A stretch of 64,000 nt of DNA from Spiribacter salinus M19-40 (lineage in GTDB: Bacteria > Pseudomonadota > Gammaproteobacteria > Nitrococcales > Nitrococcaceae): contig NC_021291.1 in the NCBI RefSeq assembly GCF_000319575.2, positions 62,001-126,000 on the forward strand, in the 5' to 3' direction. Below the pieces are notes generated by a model. That model had not been told where the DNA came from and did no database searches. It saw only the letters and a list, made by a program, of their open reading frames with translations. The position numbers were made by a program, and so were the translations under genes. Below are positions 20,266 to 29,877 of the stretch, one piece after another; within the stretch, counting starts at the first letter, position 1, and every line of letters begins with the position of its first letter.

Positions 20266-21576
20266 ATGAGCACCGAAGTCAAGGTCCCCGCGCTGCCGGA
20301 ATCGGTCAGCGAGGCAACGGTTGTCACCTGGCACAAGCAGGCGGGCGAGTCGGTGGAGCGCGACGAGAATCTCGTCGACCTCGAGACCGATAAGGTCGTG
20401 CTGGAAGTCCCCGCCCCCGAAGACGGCGTGCTCGGGGAGATCCTGAAAGCCGAGGGCGAGACGGTCACGGCCGGTGAAGTGGTAGCGATGCTGACCGAAG
20501 GCGGCGGCGCCGCCAGTAGCGGTGCCAGCGCGCCTGCTGCCGCCGCCGAGTCGGCGCCGGCCTCTCCGCCAGCTGAGGCCGCGGCGCCGGCTGCGGATGC
20601 TGCGCCAGCGCCAGCCAGTGGCGAGTTGCCGCCGCTCAGTCCGGCGGTCCGCCATCTCGTGGATGAACATGGCCTTGACGCCCGGCAGATCCCGGCGACG
20701 GGTCGTAACGGCCGGATCCTCAAAGAGGACGTGCTGCGGTTCATGGAGCAGGGTGGCAGCGCTGCATCAACCGCGCCGGCCCCCGCCGCGCCCGCGCCAG
20801 CGTCTGCACCGGCCGGCGCGTCAGCGGCGCCACCGTCCGGCGCTCAAGCGCCGGCGGCTTCGGCCCCCGCGGGCGATCGCGAGGAACGACGGGTCCCCAT
20901 GACCCGTCTGCGCCAGCGAATTGCTGAGCGCCTGGTCGAGGCTCAGCAGACCGCGGCCATGCTCACCACCTTCAATGAAGTGGACATGCAGCCGGTGATG
21001 GATCTGCGCGCGCGTCACAAGGATCAGTTCCAGAAAACCCACGACACGAAGCTGGGCTTCATGTCGTTTTTCGTAAAAGCGGCCGTTGAGGCCCTTAAGC
21101 GCTTCCCGTCAGTGAATGCCTCCATCGACGGAACCGACATCCTCTACCACGGCTACTACGACATCGGCATTGCCGTTTCCACAGAACGCGGGTTGATGGT
21201 GCCGGTGCTGCGGGATGCGGATCAGCGGTCTTTCGCGGAAATCGAGGCCGCCATCGCCGATTTCGGTCAGCGGGCCCAGGCCGGCAAGATTGAGATCGAT
21301 GAGCTCACCGGCGGCACGTTCACCATCACCAATGGCGGGATCTTCGGCTCGCTGGTCTCCACGCCCATACTCAATCCGCCGCAGAGCGGGATTCTGGGGA
21401 TGCACAAGATCCAGGAACGCCCTGTTGCCGAGAACGGTCAGGTGGTCATCAAGCCACTGATGTATCTCGCGCACTCCTACGATCATCGGATTATCGATGG
21501 CAAGGAAGCCGTGCAGTTTCTGGTGACCATCAAGGACATGCTCGAAGACCCGGCACGCCTGCTGCTCGAGGTCTGA
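20266..21576 (+). CDS. sucB: Dihydrolipoamide succinyltransferase E2
   Basis: E2 core of the 2-oxoglutarate dehydrogenase complex, 436 residues. Domains in order are an N-terminal lipoyl domain (lipoylated Lys in [13 protein letters not shown]), an Ala/Pro-rich linker, the peripheral subunit-binding domain ([15 protein letters not shown]...[13 protein letters not shown]), a second Ala/Pro linker, and the catalytic domain ending [13 protein letters not shown] (HxxxDG). A single lipoyl domain and the [14 protein letters not shown] start of the catalytic part are typical of SucB. Confidence 0.97.
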   Translation: MSTEVKVPALPESVSEATVVTWHKQAGESVERDENLVDLETDKVVLEVPAPEDGVLGEILKAEGETVTAGEVVAMLTEGGGAASSGASAPAAAAESAPASPPAEAAAPAADAAPAPASGELPPLSPAVRHLVDEHGLDARQIPATGRNGRILKEDVLRFMEQGGSAASTAPAPAAPAPASAPAGASAAPPSGAQAPAASAPAGDREERRVPMTRLRQRIAERLVEAQQTAAMLTTFNEVDMQPVMDLRARHKDQFQKTHDTKLGFMSFFVKAAVEALKRFPSVNASIDGTDILYHGYYDIGIAVSTERGLMVPVLRDADQRSFAEIEAAIADFGQRAQAGKIEIDELTGGTFTITNGGIFGSLVSTPILNPPQSGILGMHKIQERPVAENGQVVIKPLMYLAHSYDHRIIDGKEAVQFLVTIKDMLEDPARLLLEV

Positions 21577-21598
21577 GCCAACGAATTCAGGAGTCATC

Positions 21599-23020
21599 AT
21601 GACGGATACCTACGACGTCATTGTTATCGGGGCCGGTCCGGCCGGCTATGTCGGCGCCATTCGATGTGCCCAGCTCGGCATGAGCGTGGCCGTGATCGAC
21701 GAGTACAAGCAAAAGGATGGCGCGCCCGCCCTGGGCGGCACCTGCTTGAACGTGGGGTGTATCCCCTCCAAGGCCTTGCTGGACTCCTCGGAGCATTTCC
21801 ATCGCGTGCACTCGGAGCTCGCCGGCCACGGGATCAAGGTGGAAGGCGCCAGTCTCGACGTCCCGCAGATGATCAAGCGCAAGGACAAGGTCGTCTCCGA
21901 TCTGACCGGGGGCATCAAGCAGCTGTTCAAGGCGAACAACATCGAGTGGCTCCAGGGCCACGGCAAGCTACTGGCCGACCGCGAAGTGGAGTTCACGCCC
22001 CACAAGGGCAAGGCGCGCAAGCTGTCAGCGGGCAACGTCATGCTGGCGACCGGCTCGCGCCCCATCGAGATTGGTGCGGCCCCGCTGGATGGTGATCGCA
22101 TCGTCGATTCGGCCGGCGCCCAGGACTTTCGCGAGGTACCCAAGCGCCTGGCCGTGATTGGCGCAGGCGTCATTGGCCTGGAGATGGGCAGTGTCTGGAA
22201 CCGGTTGGGATCCAAAGTGGTGCTGCTCGAGGCCCAGGATACGTTCCTGTCGCCGGTCGATCAGCAGGTTGCCCGCGAGTCACGCAAGCTCTTCGAGAAG
22301 CAGGGCCTGGAGATCAAGCTCGGCTGTCGGGTGACCGAGGCCCGCAAAGGCAAGACCATCAGCGTTCATTACGAAGACGAGGACGGCAAGCAGACTCTGC
22401 AGGTCGACAAGGTCATCGTCTCGGTGGGGCGCCGTCCCCATACCGATGGGCTGGCCTCGGAAGATGCCAATCTGCTCACCGACGAGCGCGGCTTCGTGCA
22501 TGTGGATGATTACTGCGAGACCAACATCCCGGGCGTGTACGCCGTTGGCGACGTGGTCCGCGGGCCGATGCTGGCGCACAAGGGCTCCGAGGAAGGCGTC
22601 ATGGTCGCCGAGCGGATCGCGGGCCATGCCGGTCACGTGAATTACGAGACCATTCCGTGGGTCATCTACACCGACCCGGAGATCGCCTGGGTCGGTCGCA
22701 CCGAAGGCCAGCTGAAGGCGGCGGGCATTCCCCATCGCAGCGGCACATTCAGCTTTGCGGCGACCGGTCGGGCGCAGGCTATCGATCGCAAGGACGGCAT
22801 CGTGAAGGTGCTCGCCCACGCCGAGACCGATCGTATTCTGGGGGTCCATATGGTGGGGCCACAGGCCAGTGAGCTCATTGCCGAGGCCACTCTGGCCATG
22901 GAGTACGAGGCGAGCGCTGAAGATCTGGCGCGCACCATTCACGCCCATCCGACGCTCTCGGAAGCGGTCCATGAGGCGGCGCTGGCCGTCGGCAAACGGG
23001 CGATCCACAAGGCAAACTGA
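21599..23020 (+). CDS. lpdA: Dihydrolipoamide dehydrogenase E3
   Basis: FAD-dependent reoxidation of lipoamide, shared by 2-oxoacid dehydrogenases. Seen: FAD motif GAGPAGYVGAI, redox-active disulfide GGTCLNVGCIPSKALL, NAD motif GAGVIGLEMGSVW, and the C-terminal HAHPTLSEAVHEAA with the catalytic His-Glu. It has 473 residues. It may also serve the AceE-like E1 encoded at 40.8 kb, which has no E2/E3 beside it. Confidence 0.97.
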   Translation: MTDTYDVIVIGAGPAGYVGAIRCAQLGMSVAVIDEYKQKDGAPALGGTCLNVGCIPSKALLDSSEHFHRVHSELAGHGIKVEGASLDVPQMIKRKDKVVSDLTGGIKQLFKANNIEWLQGHGKLLADREVEFTPHKGKARKLSAGNVMLATGSRPIEIGAAPLDGDRIVDSAGAQDFREVPKRLAVIGAGVIGLEMGSVWNRLGSKVVLLEAQDTFLSPVDQQVARESRKLFEKQGLEIKLGCRVTEARKGKTISVHYEDEDGKQTLQVDKVIVSVGRRPHTDGLASEDANLLTDERGFVHVDDYCETNIPGVYAVGDVVRGPMLAHKGSEEGVMVAERIAGHAGHVNYETIPWVIYTDPEIAWVGRTEGQLKAAGIPHRSGTFSFAATGRAQAIDRKDGIVKVLAHAETDRILGVHMVGPQASELIAEATLAMEYEASAEDLARTIHAHPTLSEAVHEAALAVGKRAIHKAN

Positions 23021-23052
23021 CGGCGAACCGGTTCCGCCAAGGAGGAGGAGTA

Positions 23053-24171
23053 ATGGCTGAGAATACCGCAGGACTGCGGGGAATCACCGCGGGCGAGACC
23101 GCCCTGTGCACGGTCGGGCAGGCGGGTACCGGTTTGACCTACCGGGGCTACGACATCCACGACCTGGCCGAGAAGGCGGCGTTCGAGGAAGTCGCCTATT
23201 TGCTCTTGTACGGGCATCTGCCGACCGCGAAAGAGCTGTCAGCCTACCGCGAGCGTCTGAAAGGGTTGCGGGCGTTGCCCAAGGCGCTGTGTGAGGTGCT
23301 CGAGCGCATCCCCGCAGACGCCCACCCGATGGATGTCATGCGCACGGGCTGCTCCATGCTCGGCAACCTCGAGACAGAGGCCGATTTCAGTGAACAGGAC
23401 TGGCACATCGACCGCATGCTCGCCGCCTTCCCCGGCATCATCACGTACTGGTATCGCTTCAGCCATGACGGCGTTCGGATCGACACCGACAGTGACGAGG
23501 ACAGCACCGGCGGGCATTTCCTGCACCTGTTGCACGGCAAGACGCCGGATCCGATGCATGTGAAAGTGATGCAGGCCTCGCTCATTCTCTATGCCGAGCA
23601 CGAGTTCAACGCCTCCACGTTCACCGCGCGCACCTGTGCCTCGACCCTGTCGGATGTGCACTCCTGCATTACCGGCGCCATTGGCACGCTGCGCGGCCCG
23701 CTCCATGGCGGCGCCAATGAGGCCGCCATGGCCATGATCGAGGACTGGCAGAGCCCGGACGAGGCTGAGCGCGAGCTGCTCGGCATGCTCGAGCGCAAGG
23801 AAAAAGTCATGGGTTTTGGCCACGCGATTTACCGCAAGGCTGACCCCCGTAACGCGATCATCAAGGCCTGGTCGCGCGAGCTCGCTGAGCAGGTCGGTGA
23901 CACCCGGCTCTACCCCGTCTCCGAACGGGTCGAGGCCGTGATGGAGCGCGAGAAGGGGCTTTTCTGCAACGCCGATTTCTTCCACGCCAGCGCCTATCAT
24001 TTCATGGGCATTCCAACCCCGCTTTTCACGCCGATTTTCGTGATCTCCCGGCTCACCGGCTGGGCCGCGCACGTCAAAGAGCAGCGGGCGAATAACCGCA
24101 TCATCCGCCCGAGCGCGGACTACACCGGGCCTGAGTTGCAGGCCTGGGTACCGATTGAAGAGCGAGGTTAA
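23053..24171 (+). CDS. prpC: 2-methylcitrate synthase (type II citrate synthase family)
   Basis: It condenses propionyl-CoA with oxaloacetate. The 372-residue size, the N-terminus GLRGITAGETALCTVG-x-GTGLTYRGYDI, GPLHGGANEAAM, MGFGHAIYRKADPRN, and the C-terminal SAYHFMGIPTPLFTPIF with EQRANNRIIRPSADY are typical of PrpC rather than of the longer hexameric GltA. A strong GGAGGAGG site precedes the ATG. It follows lpdA by 32 bases and precedes prpD by 6, so it appears to sit in the suc operon. Family enzymes have some citrate synthase activity, so a TCA role is possible. Confidence 0.9.
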   Translation: MAENTAGLRGITAGETALCTVGQAGTGLTYRGYDIHDLAEKAAFEEVAYLLLYGHLPTAKELSAYRERLKGLRALPKALCEVLERIPADAHPMDVMRTGCSMLGNLETEADFSEQDWHIDRMLAAFPGIITYWYRFSHDGVRIDTDSDEDSTGGHFLHLLHGKTPDPMHVKVMQASLILYAEHEFNASTFTARTCASTLSDVHSCITGAIGTLRGPLHGGANEAAMAMIEDWQSPDEAERELLGMLERKEKVMGFGHAIYRKADPRNAIIKAWSRELAEQVGDTRLYPVSERVEAVMEREKGLFCNADFFHASAYHFMGIPTPLFTPIFVISRLTGWAAHVKEQRANNRIIRPSADYTGPELQAWVPIEERG

Positions 24172-24177
24172 GACACG

Positions 24178-25626
24178 ATGAGTGATGTGAAAGTGCGCAG
24201 CGCAGAGCGCCCCGATCCCGATCAACTGCTTGAGGCGCTGGCCGATTATGTGACGGCGACGCCGATTCGCTCGGACGAGGCCTATAGCACCGCTCGATAC
24301 TGCCTGATGGACACTCTGGCCTGTGGCTTGCTGGCGCTGGAGTACCCCGCCTGCACCAAGCTGCTCGGCCCGGTCGTGCCCGGGGCCGACATGACCGGTG
24401 GCGCTCGGGTGCCCGGTACCCCGTATCAGCTCGACCCCGTTCAGGCGGCGTTCAATATCGGCGCCATGGTCCGCTGGCTCGATTTCAACGACACGTGGCT
24501 GGCCGCTGAGTGGGGCCACCCCTCCGATAATCTGGGCGCCATTCTCGCGCTCGCCGACTACCTCGCGCGGCGGGCAATTGCCGAAGGCCGTGAGCCGCCG
24601 GTCATGCGGGATGTGCTCACCGCGATGATCCGCGCCCACGAGATCCAGGGCGTGATCGCACTGGAGAACAGCTTTAACCGCGTCGGCCTGGATCACGTGT
24701 TGCTGGTGCGGCTCGCTTCCGCCTGTGTCAGCACCCACCTGCTCGGCGGCAGCCGGGAAGACGTCATGACGGTCGCCAGTCATGCGCTGCTCGATGGGGG
24801 TGCACTGCGAGCCTACCGCCATGCCCCGCAAGCTGGCCCGCGCAAGAGCTGGGCGGCCGGGGATGCCTCGGCACGCGGTCTCCGCCTGGCACTGATGACC
24901 CGGACGGGCGAGCTGGGCTATCCGGCAGCCCTGTCGGCGCCGACCTGGGGCTTCCAGGACGTGCTGTTCAAGGGCGAGACCGTCAACCTGGCCCAGCCAC
25001 TCGGCAGCTATGTAATGGAGAATATCCTGTTCAAGATCAGCTTCCCCGCCGAGTTCCATGCGCAAACCGCGGCCGAGGCCGCCATGACGCTGCATCCGCA
25101 GGTCGCCGAGCGGATCGACGATATCGATCGCATCGTCATCGAGACCCAGGAGGCCGGCGTGCGCATCATCGACAAGACCGGAGCGCTCAATAACCCGGCC
25201 GACCGGGATCACTGTATCCAGTACATGGTCGCCGTGCCGCTGATCTTTGGTCGTCTGACCGCCGCCGATTACGAAGACGCGGTGGCCGCGGATCCGCGCA
25301 TCGACGCCCTGCGCGAGCGCATGGAAGTGGTCGAGAACCCGACCTTCTCCAAGGAATACCTTGATCCGGATAAGCGCGCCATTGGTAACGCCGTGCAAGT
25401 TTTCTTCAAGGACGGCAGCTCGACGGACCGGATTGCGGTGGATTACCCCATCGGTCACCGCCGCCGCCGTGAAGAGGGGCTGCCGGAGCTGGTGAAGAAG
25501 TTCGAGGCGGCGCTGGCCACGCGCTTCGCGCCCCGCCAGGCCAGCCGAATCGAGGCCGCCTGCGGCGATCAGAACCGCCTGGAAGCCATGCCGGTGAACG
25601 AGTTCATGGACCTCTGGACGCAGTGA
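24178..25626 (+). CDS. prpD: 2-methylcitrate dehydratase PrpD
   Basis: Dehydrates 2-methylcitrate in the methylcitrate cycle. The 482-residue MmgE/PrpD-fold protein shows [36 protein letters not shown], and the C-terminal [24 protein letters not shown] typical of PrpD. It follows prpC directly. Its TGA stop is the first arm of a perfect 8-bp inverted repeat that runs up to the djlA start. Confidence 0.93.
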   Translation: MSDVKVRSAERPDPDQLLEALADYVTATPIRSDEAYSTARYCLMDTLACGLLALEYPACTKLLGPVVPGADMTGGARVPGTPYQLDPVQAAFNIGAMVRWLDFNDTWLAAEWGHPSDNLGAILALADYLARRAIAEGREPPVMRDVLTAMIRAHEIQGVIALENSFNRVGLDHVLLVRLASACVSTHLLGGSREDVMTVASHALLDGGALRAYRHAPQAGPRKSWAAGDASARGLRLALMTRTGELGYPAALSAPTWGFQDVLFKGETVNLAQPLGSYVMENILFKISFPAEFHAQTAAEAAMTLHPQVAERIDDIDRIVIETQEAGVRIIDKTGALNNPADRDHCIQYMVAVPLIFGRLTAADYEDAVAADPRIDALRERMEVVENPTFSKEYLDPDKRAIGNAVQVFFKDGSSTDRIAVDYPIGHRRRREEGLPELVKKFEAALATRFAPRQASRIEAACGDQNRLEAMPVNEFMDLWTQ

Positions 25627-25643
25627 CGGCATTCTTGCCGTCA
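25624..25643 (+). repeat. Perfect inverted repeat bridging prpD stop and djlA start
   Basis: TGACGGCA-TTCT-TGCCGTCA forms an 8-bp stem with a 4-base loop. The first three bases are the prpD stop and the last base is the A of the djlA ATG. No T-tract follows, so it is not a normal terminator. No Shine-Dalgarno is visible for djlA. Base pairing here could limit or couple djlA translation; this is inference. Confidence 0.6.
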
Positions 25644-26437
25644 TGAGATTCTGGATCGGCAAACTCCTCGGCACCCTGTTCGGCAGCTTCGCAGGGGGCT
25701 GGGTCGGCGCCATCGTTGGCTTCATCATCGGTAACTGGTTTGATCGCGCCCTGTCCCGTGGGCAGGTGCGCGGTTTTGCCGGGGCCGGCAGTGCCGCTCA
25801 CCGGCAAATGGTGCATGCGGCGTTCTTCCGTAGCGTCTTTGTGGTCATGGGCCACGTCTGCAAGGCCGATGGCCGGGTTACCGAGGCCGAAATTCGTGTG
25901 GCCAAGCAGGTCATGCAGCGCATGGACCTCAACGCCACGCAGCGTGAAGAGGCCATCAGCTACTTCAAGGCGGGTCGGGATGGCGACGCCGATCTGGACC
26001 AGACGCTACAGGAGTTCCGGCGTTACTGCCGCGGTCATGTGCAGCTGGTTCGGATGTTCCTCGAGATCCAGATTCAGGCGGCGCTGGCCGATGGCCGCTT
26101 TGATGAGGCCGAGCGGGCCGTACTCCGGCGGATTGCCCTGGGCCTCGGCCTATCCGAGGAGGATTACGCCCGTCTCGAGACCATGATGGGCGGGCAAGCC
26201 GCCAATCAGAAGGGCGGCGAATCCGAACTGGCCGCTGCCTATGACACACTCGGCGTCAATGCGAACGCCACCGATGCCGAGGTCAAGCGGGCCTGGCGCC
26301 GGCTGATGAGTGAGCATCATCCCGACAAATTGGTGGCCAAGGGGCTGCCCGAGGAGATGATGCGCATTGCCAAGGAGCGCGCGCAGGAGATTCAGTCGGC
26401 CTACGACAGCATCAAGCAGGCGCGGGGGATGCGCTGA
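25643..26437 (+). CDS. djlA: DjlA-type membrane-anchored DnaJ co-chaperone
   Basis: A 264-residue protein. An N-terminal Gly-rich membrane segment (LLGTLFGSFAGGWVGAIVGFIIG) is followed by a TerB-like helical domain (about 50-175, MGHVCKADGRVTEAEI) and a C-terminal J-domain with the HPD motif (SEHHPDKL) that stimulates DnaK. This matches DjlA, which in E. coli links to envelope stress via DnaK. It starts immediately after prpD through a hairpin. Confidence 0.93.
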   Translation: MRFWIGKLLGTLFGSFAGGWVGAIVGFIIGNWFDRALSRGQVRGFAGAGSAAHRQMVHAAFFRSVFVVMGHVCKADGRVTEAEIRVAKQVMQRMDLNATQREEAISYFKAGRDGDADLDQTLQEFRRYCRGHVQLVRMFLEIQIQAALADGRFDEAERAVLRRIALGLGLSEEDYARLETMMGGQAANQKGGESELAAAYDTLGVNANATDAEVKRAWRRLMSEHHPDKLVAKGLPEEMMRIAKERAQEIQSAYDSIKQARGMR

Positions 26438-26466
26438 ACTCGATGTCGAGGCCACGGTCCTAACGA

Positions 26467-27024
26467 ATGATGGTCACCGTTAAGAACACGGCTCGGCGTT
26501 GGGGCAGTGGCGCCCAGCTTCTGCACTGGTTGATGGCCCTCGGCATTCTGGCCTCGATGGGGCTCGGGTGGGTGATGGTGTATCTGCCAAGCAGTGCCCT
26601 TAAATTTGAGTTGTATGCCCTGCACAAGAGTCTCGGCATCACGCTGCTGGGCCTGGTGTTTCTGCGCCTGGCCTGGCGATGGGTGAATGTCACCCCGCCC
26701 CTGCCCGATCACTTGCCGCGCCATGAGCGCGTCCTCGCCAAGGGCACGCATCGGTTACTGTACGCACTCATGCTGCTGATGCCGCTGTCGGGCTATGTCA
26801 TTAATTCGGCGGCGAACTTTCCGCTGAATGTCTTTGGGCTCGTGCAGATTCCCAACCTCACACCGGAGAGCGCAACGCTGCAGGCCATTGCCAGTAATCT
26901 GCATCTGGGGGTGTTCTGGGGGTTTGTCGTGCTGTTGATTCTGCACATCGGCGGGGCACTTCGGCATCACTTTGTGCTTCGGGACAATACGCTGCGGCGC
27001 ATGTTGCCCGGGGCTCGGCGATAA
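26467..27024 (+). CDS. Cytochrome b561 family membrane protein
   Basis: A 185-residue integral membrane protein with four hydrophobic helices. Potential haem-ligand His residues lie in QLLHWLMALGIL (helix 1), ALHKSLGITLLGL (helix 2) and LHLGVFWGFVVLLILHIGGALRHHF (helix 4). The family shuttles electrons between quinol and periplasmic acceptors. It is encoded 17 bases before a YceI protein, a very common pairing (as in E. coli yceJ-yceI). Confidence 0.92.
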   Translation: MMVTVKNTARRWGSGAQLLHWLMALGILASMGLGWVMVYLPSSALKFELYALHKSLGITLLGLVFLRLAWRWVNVTPPLPDHLPRHERVLAKGTHRLLYALMLLMPLSGYVINSAANFPLNVFGLVQIPNLTPESATLQAIASNLHLGVFWGFVVLLILHIGGALRHHFVLRDNTLRRMLPGARR

Positions 27025-27041
27025 CGCACAAGGAGTTTCCC

Positions 27042-27602
27042 ATGCGGCTGACCGCCTCGTTTGGACTGATGACCCTGCTCGCGACCGCGCCCGCGTTGGG
27101 GGCCGATGCCTGGTCGATCGATCATGATCAGAGCGATCTGACCTTCGAGGCCACGCAGCAGGGCGGGTCATTTGAGGGCTATTTCGGCAGCTTCAGTGCC
27201 GATATGCGCTTTGCGGCGGATGATCTGGACAACAGCGCCTTCGACGTGACCGTGGATGTCACCAGCATCGACACCGGCAGCCGCCAGCGTGACCGTGAGC
27301 TGCCAAAGTCAGACTGGTTTGCGTTCGACGCCTTCCCCAAGGCGACATTCAAGACGAGCGAGATCCGCGAGACCGCCGAGGGGTATGAAGCCGTGGGCGA
27401 GCTGCGCATTCGGGAGTCCGCTCACGAGATCACCCTGCCGTTTACCTGGGACACCGAGGGCGACACGGCCGAGATGGTCGGCGCGGTGACCATTGACCGG
27501 ACGCGCTATGGCGTCGGTCAGGGCGACTGGACCGATCCCGACGCCGTGGGTCATGGCGTGACGGTGCAAGTGGATCTCACGCTCAGCCGCGTGGCGGACT
27601 GA
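27042..27602 (+). CDS. YceI family periplasmic lipid-binding-type protein
   Basis: It has 186 residues with a signal peptide (SFGLMTLLATAPALGAD) and a lipocalin-like YceI domain: WSIDHDQSDLTFEATQQGG, DVTSIDTGSRQRDRELPKSDWFA, FPKATFKT and the C-terminal DRTRYGVGQGDWTDP. YceI proteins bind isoprenoid quinone-like lipids in the periplasm; pairing with cytochrome b561 suggests quinone-linked redox work. It converges with the DUF4139-like gene with only 4 bases between the stops. Confidence 0.92.
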   Translation: MRLTASFGLMTLLATAPALGADAWSIDHDQSDLTFEATQQGGSFEGYFGSFSADMRFAADDLDNSAFDVTVDVTSIDTGSRQRDRELPKSDWFAFDAFPKATFKTSEIRETAEGYEAVGELRIRESAHEITLPFTWDTEGDTAEMVGAVTIDRTRYGVGQGDWTDPDAVGHGVTVQVDLTLSRVAD

Positions 27603-27606
27603 CGCG

Positions 27607-28776
27607 CTAGCGCAGCCGAACGCGGTAGCCCACCTCCCGCTGCTCGCCGCCATCCAGCTCGATTGTTCGCTGCAGGCCGGTGGGCACGCGCTGCCAGTCG
27701 TCCTCACCCTCTACGATCGCCCAGGCACCGTCGATGCGCTCATCCAGATGAACGGTTTGCGGGCGATCGGTGGTATTGCTCAGGCCCAAACGCCAGGCGA
27801 TTTCCGTGCCCTCAGCGCCCCGATTGCGATAATCCGCCTGCAGTCGCTCAATGCGCACGGCGCTGCTAACGCCGGCAGTCAGGGTGGCCTCGCCGTCAGC
27901 GGCTGTGGCCTGAAAGCGTCCGCGGCCGAGCGGGGTCTGGCCGCCTTGTTCATTGGTGAAGACCCGAACCGAAGCGCCGTCGACCGGCGCATCGAATCCG
28001 GCAATCGTCCAGTGGCGGGCCACGGTTGCCACATCTGGAGCTGCGATGGGTTGATCGCCTTGGGCCCGGGCGATCAGCGTGGGCGTGACCTCCACGGCCA
28101 TCGGCTCGTCGGCGAGGTGCTGCAGTGCGCTGCCCGGTTCCAGGCCGTCGATGGGGCCAAGCGCGACAGCCTCGCCCCGGGCATTCACTGCGGTGAGATC
28201 AGCGGCTGGGACCGGTTCACGGCGGTCGTTGTGCACGGTGACGATTCGGGTCAGCTCGCCTGCCTCCGCCTCGGTGGCTCCATCGAGGCGCAGCCGATAG
28301 TGGATCGCCGCCGAGAGACCGGGCGTCGCATAACTCAGCCTCAGTCGGCGGCTGCCGCCTTCTTCGATGAATACCTCGCCTCGCCAGTGGGGCGCGTCAG
28401 CTTGTGCTGGCTGGACCCGGCGAAGCCGTGTGAGCTCTGGCAGCGTATCGGTTGACCAGTCGAGGGAGTCGGGGTGCAGGTCGGCCGGCAGATCCTGGAA
28501 AGCCACCTGATTCCGGCCCGATAGCAGGGCGAGATCGCGCTGATCCATCCACATCGCAGCGCCGTCCGCTGGGAGTTGGATGGTCAGCCCTGTGCGATCC
28601 TCGGCCGTGCTGAGTAACCGGTCACTGCCGGCCTGCAGCGGCGCACTCTCGAATTCCTCAGCACTACCATCCGCCGGGGCCGAGCGGGTGCGATCTGGGT
28701 CATCGGATTGCGCCAGCACCGGACCGGCGCTCATTAGCGCACCCGCCAATCCAACGCCTGTAAGCCAGTGTCGCAT
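27607..28776 (-). CDS. Exported DUF4139-like protein
   Basis: A 389-residue protein with a signal peptide (GVGLAGALMSAGPVLAQ). The mature part is beta-rich. An early LPADGAAMWMDQRDLALLSGRNQVAFQDLP stretch, a mid-region with RLRLSYATPGLSAAIHYRL, and a C-terminal IAWRLGLSNTTDRPQTVHL...IDGAWAIVEG resemble the DUF4139 family of secreted proteins. Function is unknown. Family assignment is by pattern only and is moderate. A palindrome GCGCTAGCGC (27604-27613) covers its stop codon. It is last in the minus-strand run. Confidence 0.6.
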   Translation of the reverse strand: MRHWLTGVGLAGALMSAGPVLAQSDDPDRTRSAPADGSAEEFESAPLQAGSDRLLSTAEDRTGLTIQLPADGAAMWMDQRDLALLSGRNQVAFQDLPADLHPDSLDWSTDTLPELTRLRRVQPAQADAPHWRGEVFIEEGGSRRLRLSYATPGLSAAIHYRLRLDGATEAEAGELTRIVTVHNDRREPVPAADLTAVNARGEAVALGPIDGLEPGSALQHLADEPMAVEVTPTLIARAQGDQPIAAPDVATVARHWTIAGFDAPVDGASVRVFTNEQGGQTPLGRGRFQATAADGEATLTAGVSSAVRIERLQADYRNRGAEGTEIAWRLGLSNTTDRPQTVHLDERIDGAWAIVEGEDDWQRVPTGLQRTIELDGGEQREVGYRVRLR

Positions 28777-28800
28777 CGCCCTTTCCTCTTATCGTTGACG

Positions 28801-29526
28801 TTAGACCAGCCCGGCAATCCAGGCGATCAGCGGGACCAGCAAGGCCGTCAAGGCCGCGTTCAAGCCCATGCCGAGTCCAGCGTAGGCGCCGGCTCGCTCG
28901 CTGTGCTGGAATGCGCGGGCCGTGGCAATCCCATGTGCGGCCACGCCAATGGCAAAGCCCTTAATATCGGCATCGCGCTCGCCAAGCAGGCGCAGCAGTG
29001 GCACACCGGCAATGGCCCCCGTGATGCCGGTCAGAATAACGAACACGGCCGCCAATGACGGCTCGCCGCCAACCTGTTCGGCGACGCCCATGGCAATCGG
29101 TGTCGTCGCCGATTTAGGCAGGAGCGAGAGCAGTGTGCTGGTCTCCAGTCCTAGCAGGGATCCAATGACCAGCGTGCTGACAATGGCCGTGGCTGAGCCA
29201 GCGACCAGCGCGATCGCAAGCGGCAACCACTGGCGGGCCAGGCGCTGGGCCTGGGCATGCAGCGGCACCGCGAGCAGCACAGTGGCTGGCCCGAGCAGGA
29301 AATGAACGAACTGGGCGCCATCGAAGTACACCCCGTAGTCGGTCTCCGTCACGAGCAGCGTGGCCACGATCAGCAGCACTGCGACCAGCACGGGGTTGAG
29401 CAGCGGAAACTCGCCACTGGCCAGAAACACGCGATGAGCCGTGGCATAAGCCGCGACGGTCAGTGTGAGCCACAGCAGCGGCTGCTCAGCCAGATAAACC
29501 CAGGTTTCGAAGAGTTGCTCACCCAT
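28801..29526 (-). CDS. lrgB: LrgB/CidB family membrane protein
   Basis: About 241 residues with many hydrophobic segments. LrgB hallmarks are visible: LLSLLPKSATTPIAMGVAEQVGG, then VFVILTGITGAIAG and FAIGVAAHGIATARAFQ. The start at 29526 is supported by GAGG 9 bases upstream; longer starts to 29544 exist. It overlaps lrgA by 8 bases. LrgAB-type pairs have been described both as murein-hydrolase/lysis modulators and as glycolate or pyruvate transporters; the sequence does not decide between these. Confidence 0.9.
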   Translation of the reverse strand: MGEQLFETWVYLAEQPLLWLTLTVAAYATAHRVFLASGEFPLLNPVLVAVLLIVATLLVTETDYGVYFDGAQFVHFLLGPATVLLAVPLHAQAQRLARQWLPLAIALVAGSATAIVSTLVIGSLLGLETSTLLSLLPKSATTPIAMGVAEQVGGEPSLAAVFVILTGITGAIAGVPLLRLLGERDADIKGFAIGVAAHGIATARAFQHSERAGAYAGLGMGLNAALTALLVPLIAWIAGLV

Positions 29527-29875
29527 TGTCGGGCGCCTCATCACGTCGTTGCAGCAGGCGCAGTGTCACGCCAGTGACCACGATGGCCAGCAGAACGCTG
29601 GTGATTAACGTCAGGGTAATGGGTAGCCAGGCCTCCGCGAGCAGGCCGATGTAGCTGATCACGCCCACGCCGGCCGGCACGAAGAGCAGTGAGAGATGCC
29701 GCAGCAGGCCATGCGCCAGGTTCGCGAGCTCGGCGGGCGGCTCGCCGCGCACGCTCAGCCCAATGAACAGCAACACCATGCCGATGACGGGGCCGGGCAC
29801 GGGTAGCCCGAGCCAACGGGCGATGAGCTCACCGGCGAGCTGCAGGATCAGCACCAGCGTAATGAAGCCAATCAT
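29519..29875 (-). CDS. lrgA: LrgA/CidA family membrane protein
   Basis: 118 residues and four hydrophobic helices, with the family motif LQLAGELIARWLGLPVPGPVIGMVLLF and FVPAGVGVISYIGLL. It is the partner of LrgB and is coupled to it by overlap. It starts 2 bases after the J-domain gene ends. Confidence 0.9.
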   Translation of the reverse strand: MIGFITLVLILQLAGELIARWLGLPVPGPVIGMVLLFIGLSVRGEPPAELANLAHGLLRHLSLLFVPAGVGVISYIGLLAEAWLPITLTLITSVLLAIVVTGVTLRLLQRRDEAPDNG

Positions 29876-29877
29876 GG

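Noticed and set aside
23053-24171. Housekeeping citrate synthase GltA
   Set aside because: The length (372) and C-terminal pattern fit the shorter PrpC type; a citrate synthase side role is noted but not called.
23239-25728. 829-codon minus-strand open frame opposite prpC and prpD
   Set aside because: A GC-rich third-position shadow of two well-supported genes; composition is His/Gln/Arg-rich with no domain pattern.
27604-27613. GCGCTAGCGC palindrome as terminator between yceI and the DUF4139-like gene
   Set aside because: A perfect 10-base palindrome with no loop and no T-run; likely chance around a stop codon in GC-rich DNA.
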